NCBI GenBank assembly: GCA_018240025.1
Contig: JAFEGM010000044.1
Location: forward strand, 1 to 51,334
Length of the DNA stretch: 51,334 bases
Reading direction: 5' to 3'
Source of the DNA: Verrucomicrobiota bacterium
GTDB taxonomy: Bacteria > Verrucomicrobiota > Verrucomicrobiia > Chthoniobacterales > SZAS-18
A program made the position numbers and the translations under genes. Under the pieces are notes generated by a model. It ran no database searches, was not told where the DNA came from, and saw only the letters and a program-made list of their open reading frames with translations. How positions within the stretch are numbered: position 1 is the stretch's first letter; every line of letters starts with the position of its first letter. Shown in pieces: positions 32,090 through 40,330 of this stretch.

Positions 32090-32812
32090 TTACCTTCGCC
32101 GAGCCCGCGCCAGATCGCGAACGATGGCGAGGCGAAAGCTGGCATCGAACCCCTCGGTCGCCTGGAAGTCGGCCGGCTGATCCTCCACGTCGCGCATCTG
32201 CTGCACCACGTAGTCGCAAAGCTCGCCGAACGAGACCGTGCCGTCCTGATCCGTGTCGAGACTGGCCTCGCCCCGCAGCGCGCCGAGCACGCAGTCGGTG
32301 AACGTCCAGTTGCCGGTCGAAACGATGTCGCTCGTGGCCGAAGTGAGAGCCGCGTAATAGTACTCCGTTTCCCGCGTCTCGACCTCGCGCGCCAGCGAGC
32401 CGGAGTGGCAGCAGTCGGCCAGCAGCAGCACGCGGTAGCCATTGAAGTTGTCCTCGATCAGCTGGAAGAGCTCGGTCTGCGAGAGCGACTCGTCCGCGGT
32501 CGGATGGCAGAAGTAGAAATCGTCGTCCTCTTCCTTGCTGCCGTGCCCGGCGTAGTAGAAGACGAAGAGCGTGTCCTCGTCGCTGTTCTGCAGGAAAGCC
32601 GGCAGCTTGCGACGCACCCGGTCGGGGCGGCCATGGTCATCCTCCCAGAGTAGGACCTGATCCGCCGGCACGCCCGATTTCCGGAAGAAGTCGGCCAGCG
32701 TGGCGTGACGCCTCCAGGTCGGATCATCCGGATCGGCCCAATCCTCCAGGCCGAGGCCGAGTACGAGCACGAGAGTGTTGGCGGGATCCCAATCGGCAGC
32801 TTTCTTGGCCAT
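32090..32812 (-). CDS. Caspase-family (C14) cysteine protease with EF-hand loop
   Basis: A 240-residue cytoplasmic protein with no signal peptide. The p20-like domain holds the catalytic histidine in YYAGHGS (H90) and the cysteine in LLADCCHSGS (C135), the dyad of bacterial caspase homologues and metacaspases. Near the C-terminus DTDQDGTVSFGE (186-197) fits every calcium-coordinating position of a canonical EF-hand loop. Calcium-dependent activation is known in metacaspases; here it is inferred. There is no fused effector or sensor domain, so partners are likely encoded by neighbours. It sits 12 bp after the dioxygenase-like gene and 3 bp before the isomerase-like gene. Confidence 0.9.
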   Translation of the reverse strand: MAKKAADWDPANTLVLVLGLGLEDWADPDDPTWRRHATLADFFRKSGVPADQVLLWEDDHGRPDRVRRKLPAFLQNSDEDTLFVFYYAGHGSKEEDDDFYFCHPTADESLSQTELFQLIEDNFNGYRVLLLADCCHSGSLAREVETRETEYYYAALTSATSDIVSTGNWTFTDCVLGALRGEASLDTDQDGTVSFGELCDYVVQQMRDVEDQPADFQATEGFDASFRLAIVRDLARARRR

Positions 32813-32824
32813 CGTGAGGTCGGA

Positions 32825-33463
32825 TCAGTAGTTCGGAATGTGGCGGCCGAGCACCAGGTCGCGCCGGCCGAGCCAGCGGCCATTGTCCTTTTTCAGCCGC
32901 ATGATCCCGGAGCCGCCGCGGTTCTCCAGCACCGCGCGTTTGGCCGCGGTGAGCAGGGGATCGTCGTCGAAGAGGAAGTCGTCGAGGTAGTATTCGTTTC
33001 GGTCCGGCTCCTTCACCACGACATGAACGTGAGCGGGCAGATCCCCCTGCGGGTAGGGAGCCGGCCGGATGGTGGAAAACGCGTATTCGCCCCGCGATCC
33101 GCTCCGCAGCCAGCCGCGCAGACGTCCGTGGCTGGCCGCCGCCCCGCGCTGGCCGGGTCCAGGCACATAGAGCCCCTGGGCATTGGTCTGCCAGAGATAC
33201 AGGATCACTCCGGGCGCCGGCGTGCGGCCATCGAGGCGATAAACGAAGCCGCTGATCTCCATCCGCTCACCGGGCTCGGCCTCCGGCGTCAGCCGAACCG
33301 TCGAGGACAGTGCGCTGGGCTGGCCGTCGTAGATCGCTTCGCAGCCGTCGCAGGCACCGCCGGTGCGTCGGCGGTCGGCCGCTGGGGCCAGACCCACGCG
33401 GGCACTCAGGCAGGCCGCCAGGCCAAAGCCCGCGGCCAACCCAAGGAAGCGACGACGACGCAT
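32825..33463 (-). CDS. Intradiol ring-cleavage dioxygenase-like secreted lipoprotein
   Basis: A 212-residue protein with a twin-arginine-like start (RRRRFLGLAAG) and a lipobox LAAC (C18), so probably Tat-exported and lipid-anchored. The domain is of the protocatechuate 3,4-dioxygenase type. Likely non-haem Fe(III) ligands are all present: Y99 in WQTNAQGLY, Y137 in APYP, and H145 and H147 in PAHVHV. Catabolic intradiol dioxygenases are cytoplasmic, so an exported one probably acts on another catechol-like compound or an envelope component. The start ATG at 33463 was chosen to expose the signal peptide. It overlaps no gene and is 13 bp after the Fe-S/CNB gene. Confidence 0.85.
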   Translation of the reverse strand: MRRRRFLGLAAGFGLAACLSARVGLAPAADRRRTGGACDGCEAIYDGQPSALSSTVRLTPEAEPGERMEISGFVYRLDGRTPAPGVILYLWQTNAQGLYVPGPGQRGAAASHGRLRGWLRSGSRGEYAFSTIRPAPYPQGDLPAHVHVVVKEPDRNEYYLDDFLFDDDPLLTAAKRAVLENRGGSGIMRLKKDNGRWLGRRDLVLGRHIPNY

Positions 33464-33476
33464 CCGGTGACTGCCT

Positions 33477-35990
33477 CTAGACCTCGCGGCGCGAACTCTC
33501 CAGCACACGCTCGAGGAGTTCCGGCCCCGACATGCGCTTGGCGGCGTCGTGCGGACACACGTAGACGCAGCGCGGCATCGGCGTGGAGCGGTTGCCCTCG
33601 GCGTCGCAGAGGTCGCAGGTGAGCGCCTTGCGCTGGGCGACCTTGACCGTCTTGCCCGGATGTTCGGGATCCGGCACCTCGATCCGGCGCCGCTGGTTGG
33701 GCACCATGGAAATGTTGCCGTAGGGGCAGTTTTCAGCGCACAGACCGCAGCCGATGCAGTGATCCTCGATCACGATCTGCATGTGCCGACCGCGATGGAT
33801 GGCATCGACCGGGCAGCCCGCCATGCAATACGGATCGCGGCAGGACCGGCAGGACGTGGCCACGAGGAAATTCTCCAGCCGCAGACCGTCGCGCAGCATG
33901 CGCGGCAGCGGCACGCCGTGCGAGGCGTCGCCGTGCTGGTCGATACAACCGTGCGTGCAGGCGTCGCAACGCGTGCACTTCGTCATGTCGATCGTGAGGA
34001 TGCTCTGCCCTTCGTAGAGCCCCTGCTCCACGTATTCCTGCATGTAGGGCGTCAGCTCGTTGGAGGATCGCAGCGAGGCCAGCGATTGAGCGATGAGCCG
34101 CTGCCGCAGGACCGGAAACGCCTTCACCATGTTGAGGAAATCGGCCCGGCTGAGGCGGGCGAGTTCCAGATGGTCGAGCGCCGAGCAGGTGGCCGTGCGC
34201 GTGCCGGTCGGGATGGCGCTGGTGATGTTGCCATTGGCCATCGAGAGCGCGGTCGCGATCTTGTGGTCGATCTCCGCCTCGGTCTTGCCGACGTCCGAGG
34301 GCGAGATGGCCAGCAGGCCGATTTCGCCGATGACCGAGCCCGGCGGGCGCGTGATGGACGTGGCCTTGTTGCCGTAGCGCTGGATGTCCACGCGGACGTT
34401 GCCGAGCCGCACGAGGTACATTTCCTCCGCCGGATCGCCCTGGCGGAAGAGCACCTGCCCTTGGCGCACGCGGACGAAGCCGAGGCGAGGCCGCAGGTAT
34501 TCGAGGATCTTCTTGTACTCGCTCGTCTCGAGGTCCTTGAAGAGGTCGGAATTCTGCAGGACGAGATCGAGCGCGCGTTCGCGATAGACCTTCTCGAACC
34601 GCTCGCGCTGACTGGGCAGACGCATCAGGCGGTCGAGCACGTTGCGGCGCAATTCGAGGACCTCGCCCGATTCCTTCGCGATCACATCCGCCGAACGCGG
34701 CGTGCCCGAGAGACAGGCCATTTCGCCGATGATGAAGTCGTCCGGCGTGCGGTCGAAGCGCAGCGTCGGCTTGTCAGAACTCTTCTTGAAGAGCTTTTCG
34801 AAGAACCCGAGCCCGTCCGTGCTGGAGGGCGGCTTGACCACCACCTCGACGTTGCCCTGCTTGAGGATGAAGGCCGTGTTGCCCGGTTCGCCCGAGTAGC
34901 ACAGGACCTCGCCGCGCTTGGTCTTGCGCTTCACCACCAGGCCCTGCTGCCAGAGGAGGAACTTCGGCGGCACGCCCGCGAAGAGCGGATCGCGGATGAG
35001 CTGCTCGGCCGAGACGACCTCGCTCGAGCCGCTCTCCGCCTTCATCTTCACCTGCGAGACCGGCTTGAAGGTGATGGCGCTGGTCGGGCAGGAGACCATG
35101 CATTCGCCGCAGCGCACGCAGCTCGACTCGCCCATGCGGTCGTTGAGGTCGAAGCTGATGCCGGCATTGGCGCCCTTGCCGGTGCGGCCGATGACGTTGT
35201 TCTCCTTCACCTCGACGCAGGCGCGCATGCAGCGTTCGCAGACGATGCAGGCCGTGTGGTCGACGATGAAGACGGGCGAGGACGGATCGAGCGTCCCGCG
35301 CCCGACTTTCGGCGGCATCGGCGGCGCCGGGTCGAGCAGCACGTCGAGCTTGAAGCGATTGACGTTGGCGCCGGTGCGGTCGGCCATGATGGCCAGCTCG
35401 TTGAAGGGCGCGAGTTCCGCCGCCGGCGCGGGCGGTGGCGCGGGCTTGAGGCAATCGGTCGTGAGCAGCTCGGTCACGATCTTGACCGCCTGGCGCACGC
35501 GCTCGCCGTCGGCCCCCGGGTCCTTCATCGAGAACACCTCCATGCCGTCCTTCACCGGATGCTGGCAGGCCGGGAGCAGCTTGCGCTCGGCCGCGCGGGC
35601 GCCGCGTTTCTGCCCGTAGATCTGCACCACGCAGACGCGGCAGACGGCCACCGGCGTCATGTGCGGCTGGTGGCAGAGGATCGGGATGGGGATCTTCACC
35701 TCGTCGCCCGGCTGCTTGACGAAGAGCTTGGTGGCCGCGTCGTAGATGGTCGTGTAGCGCGGCGTGGTCACGCCGTTGATGTCGACCACGATGTTGCCGT
35801 TGGCGTCCTTGAGCGGCTCGGCCAGCGGCACGACCACGGCCTGGCCGTCGATCTGCAGATTGACCATCTTCTCGTAGTCGCCCTCGGTCGGCGCGTCCAC
35901 GCGGACGAGCTGGCCGTTGATGTCGCGGCTGAAGAGTCCTTCGTCGTCGTCGCGGACGAAGAGATTGGCTACGGGTTCCTGAGTGGCCAT
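33477..35990 (-). CDS. Iron-sulfur protein with NuoG-like N-terminus, two cyclic-nucleotide-binding domains and DmsB/NrfC-like C-terminus
   Basis: An 837-residue multidomain protein. Residues about 45-145 hold a NuoG-like [2Fe-2S] domain (C106, C117, C120, C142). Two [4Fe-4S] motifs follow (CIVCERCMRAC, 248-258; CVRCGECMVSC, 291-301). Two cyclic-nucleotide-binding domains occupy about 345-455 and 480-625; the first has an intact phosphate-binding cassette (GEMACLSGTPRSA), the second a cassette with a roughly 30-residue insert before RTA. The C-terminus has four cysteine groups in the order of DmsB/NrfC-type electron-transfer subunits (672-682, 714-726, 745-755, 792-812). It has no molybdopterin or hydrogenase domain and no membrane helix. 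It probably takes electrons from the NuoEF fusion encoded 30 bp upstream; the acceptor is unknown. Confidence 0.88.
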   Translation of the reverse strand: MATQEPVANLFVRDDDEGLFSRDINGQLVRVDAPTEGDYEKMVNLQIDGQAVVVPLAEPLKDANGNIVVDINGVTTPRYTTIYDAATKLFVKQPGDEVKIPIPILCHQPHMTPVAVCRVCVVQIYGQKRGARAAERKLLPACQHPVKDGMEVFSMKDPGADGERVRQAVKIVTELLTTDCLKPAPPPAPAAELAPFNELAIMADRTGANVNRFKLDVLLDPAPPMPPKVGRGTLDPSSPVFIVDHTACIVCERCMRACVEVKENNVIGRTGKGANAGISFDLNDRMGESSCVRCGECMVSCPTSAITFKPVSQVKMKAESGSSEVVSAEQLIRDPLFAGVPPKFLLWQQGLVVKRKTKRGEVLCYSGEPGNTAFILKQGNVEVVVKPPSSTDGLGFFEKLFKKSSDKPTLRFDRTPDDFIIGEMACLSGTPRSADVIAKESGEVLELRRNVLDRLMRLPSQRERFEKVYRERALDLVLQNSDLFKDLETSEYKKILEYLRPRLGFVRVRQGQVLFRQGDPAEEMYLVRLGNVRVDIQRYGNKATSITRPPGSVIGEIGLLAISPSDVGKTEAEIDHKIATALSMANGNITSAIPTGTRTATCSALDHLELARLSRADFLNMVKAFPVLRQRLIAQSLASLRSSNELTPYMQEYVEQGLYEGQSILTIDMTKCTRCDACTHGCIDQHGDASHGVPLPRMLRDGLRLENFLVATSCRSCRDPYCMAGCPVDAIHRGRHMQIVIEDHCIGCGLCAENCPYGNISMVPNQRRRIEVPDPEHPGKTVKVAQRKALTCDLCDAEGNRSTPMPRCVYVCPHDAAKRMSGPELLERVLESSRREV

Positions 35991-36020
35991 AGGTCGATGA
36001 CTTCCGAGTCTGTGGGCGGG

Positions 36021-38039
36021 CTAGGAGAGGTAAGAGGCGAGATCCTGCGGGAAGTAATCGGCGACCGTGCGCAGCGGCACCGGGACCGAGCGGCCGAGAC
36101 CGCAGATCGAGGCCAGTTCGATGGCCCGGCCGAGCTCGCGCATGAGCGGATCGAGCTCCTCCTTCCAGCGGGCGGAGGTGACCTGGCGATTCACGATGTG
36201 CGTGGCCAGCGAAACCATCTTCTGCGAGCCGAGGCGGCAGGGCACGCACTTGCCGCACGACTCGTTGCGGTAGAACTCGAGCGAGTTGAGCGCCTCTTCC
36301 ATCATGTTGCGGCTGTCGTCGTACACCACGAGTCCGGCGCCGAGCGCCTGGGTCGGGCTGAGGCCGCGGAAAATGTTCAACTCCAGTTCGAGGTCGCAGA
36401 GATCCAGCTCCGTGGCGGTCGGATCGAATCCGCGCCGCTCGGCGATGGCGAGCCACGTCTTGTTCTCCGCGTATTTGCGCGGGAGGCCGGCCTTGGCCGT
36501 CAGCCTGGCCGGCAGGAAGCCGCCGGACGGCCCCGAAGGCGCGAAGGCCTTGAGTTTGCGGCCGTTGGCGATGCCCTGGCAGTATTTCTCGCCGTAGATC
36601 AGCTCTTTGAGCGTCATCCCCATCGGCACCTCGTACACGCCGGGCCGCTTCACGTCGCCCGAGATGGAGAAGAACCGCGCGCCCTTCTGCGCATTGACGC
36701 CCTTCGAAGCGTAGTCCTTGCCCGTTTTATTCACGATGTAGGGCACCCAGGCGTAGGTCTCCACATTGCTGACGAGCGTAGGCAGGTCGATGAGGCCGTT
36801 CGTCTCGAGCTTCGGCGGCATGTTGCGCGGCTCGCCCCGGTGGTCGGACATGGCCTCGATGAGCGCGCTCTGCTCACCGCAGATGTAACCGCCCGGGCTG
36901 GTGAAGACCGACATGTAAAACGGCCGGCCGAGCAGGCTGGCTTTCGGCCCGCAGAAGCCGAGCGAGGCGGCGTGCGCGATCTCCTTTTCGCAGGCCTCGA
37001 TCTGCTCGGTGTACTCGTGGCGGATGTAGATGAAGCCCTGCGTGGCCTCGGTGATGAGGCCCGCGAGGATGACGCCCTCGATGATGGTGTGCGGGGTACG
37101 CAGCAGCAGCTCGCGATCCTTGAAGGTGGCCGGCTCGCTTTCGTCGCCGTTGACCACGATGAAGCCACGGTCGTCCTCGTCGCGCCGACGTGCGTTGCGG
37201 ATGGCGTCACGCACGTCCTTCCACTTCTGCGTCGCCGGAATGCCGGCGCCGCCCATGCCGCGCAGGTCGGCGTCGCCGATTTCCTTGATCAGCGCATCGG
37301 CCCAGTCGCCGTACTGCGGGCCCTTGGCCCAGCCCGACGCCGTCTGCCAGGCGCGGACTGCTTCCTCGACTTTCGCATCGACCTCGAACTCCACGCGGAG
37401 CTGGCCGATGCAGGCCGCGCGGAAGCGATCGAGCTGGTCGGCGCTGAGCTGGCCCGTGCTGCGGAGATGCTCGACCGAGGCGTTGATGGAGGCATCGCGC
37501 AGCGCCACGGCTTTCTGCACCGCCGTGTACTCGGCCGGGCGACCGGGGTAGGAATTGATCAGCCAGTCATTCCCGTTGTAGGGCAGGTCGGCATCGTGGT
37601 CGGCCTTGGGCGGATGCCCCGCGGCCGCAGCCTGGGCGATCTCGCGCAGCTGCGCGGTGGTGCGGCCGAGATAAAGCAGATCGTGCTCCGAGCCGTTGAC
37701 CGTCATGCACGCGGCCATGGGGCGGTCGCAGCGACCCAGGCACGACACGCCCGCCACTCCCACGTCCGGGCCGCAGCTGTTCTGCAGTTCGGCCAGTGTC
37801 TTGCCGGAGCCGTTCATGCGGCAGGCCATGTCGCGGCAGACGCGGATGACCACCTTCGGCGGCGGGGTCAGGCGGAAGTGCGGGAAGAAGCTCGCCACCG
37901 CCTGCATGCGGTAGAGCGGCACTCCCGATTCTTCGGAGAAGCGCAGGAGCGCATTTCGGTCGAGATATCCGTGCTCGTGCTGGATCTTCAGCAGGGCCGG
38001 GACGAGAACGGCGTTATAGGGAGTCGCAGCGGGACGCAT
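36021..38039 (-). CDS. NuoE-NuoF fusion, NADH-oxidising diaphorase subunit
   Basis: A 672-residue fusion of the NuoE and NuoF modules of complex I and related NADH-dependent enzymes. The NuoE part (about 1-130) has the [2Fe-2S] cysteines C68, C73, C100 and C104. A linker (130-250) follows. The NuoF part has the FMN loop RGMGGAGIP (260-268), the NADH loop GGYICGEQSALIE (383-395) and the [4Fe-4S] cysteines C595, C598, C601 and C646. It should oxidise NADH and pass electrons to Fe-S clusters. No other complex I genes are near, so its partner is almost certainly the adjacent Fe-S/CNB protein. It is the first gene of the five-gene operon. Confidence 0.92.
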   Translation of the reverse strand: MRPAATPYNAVLVPALLKIQHEHGYLDRNALLRFSEESGVPLYRMQAVASFFPHFRLTPPPKVVIRVCRDMACRMNGSGKTLAELQNSCGPDVGVAGVSCLGRCDRPMAACMTVNGSEHDLLYLGRTTAQLREIAQAAAAGHPPKADHDADLPYNGNDWLINSYPGRPAEYTAVQKAVALRDASINASVEHLRSTGQLSADQLDRFRAACIGQLRVEFEVDAKVEEAVRAWQTASGWAKGPQYGDWADALIKEIGDADLRGMGGAGIPATQKWKDVRDAIRNARRRDEDDRGFIVVNGDESEPATFKDRELLLRTPHTIIEGVILAGLITEATQGFIYIRHEYTEQIEACEKEIAHAASLGFCGPKASLLGRPFYMSVFTSPGGYICGEQSALIEAMSDHRGEPRNMPPKLETNGLIDLPTLVSNVETYAWVPYIVNKTGKDYASKGVNAQKGARFFSISGDVKRPGVYEVPMGMTLKELIYGEKYCQGIANGRKLKAFAPSGPSGGFLPARLTAKAGLPRKYAENKTWLAIAERRGFDPTATELDLCDLELELNIFRGLSPTQALGAGLVVYDDSRNMMEEALNSLEFYRNESCGKCVPCRLGSQKMVSLATHIVNRQVTSARWKEELDPLMRELGRAIELASICGLGRSVPVPLRTVADYFPQDLASYLS

Positions 38040-38099
38040 GTTCGCGACGCAATCGGTCGGGTTCGAAGCTATGGGGTTGAACTTTTAGAACACTGAAAC

Positions 38100-38148
38100 C
38101 GCGTCGGAATGTCAACGATCCGCGCGCGATTTGTCGGATTCCGACGCG
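38100..38148. promoter_or_regulatory. 11-bp inverted repeat upstream of the NuoEF operon
   Basis: CGCGTCGGAAT (38100-38110) and ATTCCGACGCG (38138-38148) are perfect complements with a 27-nt spacer. It lies 61-109 bp upstream of the NuoEF start and 33 bp past the stop of the O-methyltransferase remnant. It could be an operator for the operon or a terminator hairpin for the upstream gene; there is no T-run on either side. Confidence 0.5.
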
Positions 38149-38180
38149 AGCTGACGGCGCGGATGCGCCCCGCCTCTGAC

Positions 38181-38832
38181 TCACCGCACCCGGGCGATGT
38201 GGAGACCGTCTGCGAAGGGCAGCAGGACCGACTCCACCCGCGGGTCGCGGGCCAGCTTCTGGTTCAGCGCGTTCAGCGCCACGGCGGACTCGAGGTCGGG
38301 GTTCTCGATGCGACCGTCGAAGAGCATGTTGTCGAAGACGAAGAGCGCATTCGGCCGCATGCGGGGCAGGAGCAGCTCGTAGTAGGTGTCGTAGCCCGGT
38401 TTGTCGGCGTCGATGAAGGCGAAGTCGAAGGTCCGCCCGGCCGGCAGCGCGGAGCGTTTCCGCCGCGGGCCCGAGATGGAGGTCGATGCGGTCGGCCACC
38501 CCGGCCCGCTCCCAATAGCGGCGGGCCACGGCGGTCCACTCGTCGCTGACATCGCAACAATGCAGCCGGCCCGGAGGCAACGTGCGCGCCAGGCAGAGCG
38601 CGCTGTAGCCCGTGAACGTGCCCACCTCGATGATCTGGCGGGCCCCGCAGACGCGAGCGAGGAGGCTGAGCAGGGTACCCTGCGGGGCGCTGATCTGCAT
38701 GACCGAGCGCTCGCCGCAAAGTTGGATCGTCTCGGCCCGCAGCTGCTCGAGGAGCGGGTCGCCGTGGGCGCTGTGCAGCGGCTCCAGATAGCTTTGGAGC
38801 GCTTCATTCAGGATGAGATGCTGACTGGACAT
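38181..38832 (-). pseudogene. Class I SAM-dependent O-methyltransferase, frameshifted
   Basis: A catechol/caffeoyl-CoA-type O-methyltransferase of about 217 residues. The first part (ATG at 38832) reads MSSQHLILNEALQSYLEP and includes the SAM motif IIEVGTFTGYSALCLA and CCDVSDEW. Near 38446-38456 the reading frame breaks; the continuation FDFAFIDADKPGYDTYYELLLPRM to LLPFADGLHIARVR lies in another frame and ends at 38181. The span is one base more than a multiple of three, so one base is extra or two are missing, inside a GC-repeat (CAGCGCGGAG). Both parts are otherwise well conserved, so the break is recent or a sequencing error. Confidence 0.8.
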
Positions 38833-38920
38833 TCCGCAAGGTGCCGCGGAGCGGTCGGACGCCAAGGGCGCAAGGCAGCGGATGGCAGGCATCCCGGACG
38901 GCAGGGCTGTCCGCCGTCTT

Positions 38921-38969
38921 CGTCGTCCTCTCGTCCTCTACGTCGTCCTCGTCCTCGTCCTCGTCCTCG
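38921..38969. repeat. GTCCTC microsatellite
   Basis: Interrupted hexamer repeat in the 165-bp gap 38833-38997, with four uninterrupted GTCCTC copies at about 38945-38968. It lies downstream of the L,D-transpeptidase stop on its strand. No gene is seen in this gap. The composition is like the acid-coding tract at 19930-20088. Confidence 0.7.
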
Positions 38970-38997
38970 AAGCGACGCTGCCGCAGGCCAAACTTCC

Positions 38998-40257
38998 CTA
39001 TTCGACGGTGACCTTCGTGCCCTTCTCGACGAACTGGGCCACGCGCACCGCGTCCCAGTTCGCCAGGCGCACGCAGCCGTGGCTGGCGGCGCGGGAGATG
39101 GTGTTGGGCGAGTTCGTGCCGTGCAGGCCGATGCCGTCCTTGCTCAGGCCCATCCACATGACGCCCACCGGATTGTTCGGGCCGGGCGGAATCATGCGGA
39201 AATCGTCGGATCGCTTGCCGGTGTTGAGCATCGACTTGTCGTGCCGGAACTCCGGCAGGAAGACCTTTGAACGCACCACCCAATTCCCCTTCGGCGTGGG
39301 CAGCGTCGTGCCACCGGGCGTGACTGGGAACGAAGCGACAAGTTTGCCGTTCTCGCGGATCTCGAGCTGCTTCTCGCCGGTCAGCACCGTGATCTGGTAG
39401 CGATTCGGGTCGATGGGCGGAGGTTCGGCGACATTCGTAGTCGGATTCGCGACGGGCGGCGGCACCACGGCTCCCGGCGCGACCGGTCCCGCCGGATTGG
39501 CCGCCTGGGCCAGTTGAGCCTGCTGCGCCTGCTTGGCGCGTTCGGCGCGCTGGGCCGCGAGACGTGCGCGCTCGACGATCATCCCCGACAGGTCGAACGG
39601 CACCACGTTGGGCACATTGACCGTGTCGCCGACCTTCAGCTTGGAGAGATTCACCCCCGGATTGATGGCCGCCAGGAACTCCGGCGCGCAGTGGAAGCGC
39701 TCGGTAATCATCTCGGCCAGCGACGAATACGGCATGCGCTTTGCCTTCGATTGCTCGGCCGCCTTGCCGGCCAGTTCACCGACCTGCGCGGCGTCGGCGG
39801 CGCGCACCTGGTAGGTCACATAGGTCGGTCCGAGGTTGGCCAATTCCGCCGGCGGAGTGACGGTCGGATCGCTTGGCGCCAGACCTTTGGCGGCCTGGTA
39901 GCGGGCCCATGCGCGGCGTCCGAGAATATCCCACTGGCCCGTGATCTTGCCCGGCGCGAACTGGGCCCGATCGAGATAGATCTGCAGCCGCGCGTAACGC
40001 TCACGCTGCTCGGCTTTGGCCAGTGGCTTCGGTTTCTGCGGCCGGGCGTCCTTGGCGACCGCGGGCTTGCGGGCCACCGGCACGGCCTTGACGGTCGGTG
40101 CCGGAGTCGAGGTCGTCGCAGGTTCCCGTTTGCCAGCGAACACGCGGGAAAAAAAGCCCGGCTTGGGGGCGGGCGCAGCAGCTGGAGCCTGCGCCCAAGC
40201 CGAAGCGGCCGACAGCAGCAACGCAGAAACGACGAAAGCAGGGGGAAACGAACGCAT
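38998..40257 (-). CDS. L,D-transpeptidase (YkuD) with putative peptidoglycan-binding and LysM-like regions
   Basis: A 419-residue exported enzyme that cross-links peptidoglycan or attaches proteins to it. It has a signal peptide (1-22), a proline/alanine linker, a helical segment resembling a peptidoglycan-binding domain (about 84-128, RLQIYLDRAQFAPGKITGQW), a LysM-like part (about 178-220, ending LSKLKVGDTVNVP) and a YkuD domain (about 285-419). The catalytic motif is HGTNSPNTISRAASHGCVR, with H393 and C395. A glutamine/alanine-rich linker separates LysM and YkuD. It follows the secretin gene on the same strand by 73 bp. Confidence 0.93.
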   Translation of the reverse strand: MRSFPPAFVVSALLLSAASAWAQAPAAAPAPKPGFFSRVFAGKREPATTSTPAPTVKAVPVARKPAVAKDARPQKPKPLAKAEQRERYARLQIYLDRAQFAPGKITGQWDILGRRAWARYQAAKGLAPSDPTVTPPAELANLGPTYVTYQVRAADAAQVGELAGKAAEQSKAKRMPYSSLAEMITERFHCAPEFLAAINPGVNLSKLKVGDTVNVPNVVPFDLSGMIVERARLAAQRAERAKQAQQAQLAQAANPAGPVAPGAVVPPPVANPTTNVAEPPPIDPNRYQITVLTGEKQLEIRENGKLVASFPVTPGGTTLPTPKGNWVVRSKVFLPEFRHDKSMLNTGKRSDDFRMIPPGPNNPVGVMWMGLSKDGIGLHGTNSPNTISRAASHGCVRLANWDAVRVAQFVEKGTKVTVE

Positions 40258-40272
40258 ACCTGGAAACCCAAA

Positions 40273-40304
40273 GGCGGAGCATAGCGTGAAACGCCCGCTC
40301 CGCC
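40273..40304. other. 8-bp inverted repeat between secretin and L,D-transpeptidase genes
   Basis: GGCGGAGC (40273-40280) and GCTCCGCC (40297-40304) with a 16-nt spacer, in the short gap after the secretin stop. No T-run follows in the direction of transcription, so it is at most a weak terminator or leader structure. Confidence 0.35.
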
Positions 40305-40330
40305 ACGCCCTGACCGGACGATCCTTCAGC

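Noticed and set aside
38061..38090. Possible tRNA arm (GGTTCGAA) upstream of the NuoEF operon
   Set aside because: No acceptor, anticodon or D-stem can be paired around it. I found no tRNA elsewhere in the window either.
33549..38096. Plus-strand open frame of 1515 codons opposite the NuoEF and Fe-S/CNB genes
   Set aside because: It is a shadow of the two minus-strand genes, with no motif or domain-like pattern of its own.
38804..38997. Acidic peptide frame (EDEDEDEDD) after the L,D-transpeptidase
   Set aside because: It comes from reading the GTCCTC microsatellite and is not joined to a credible start or domain.
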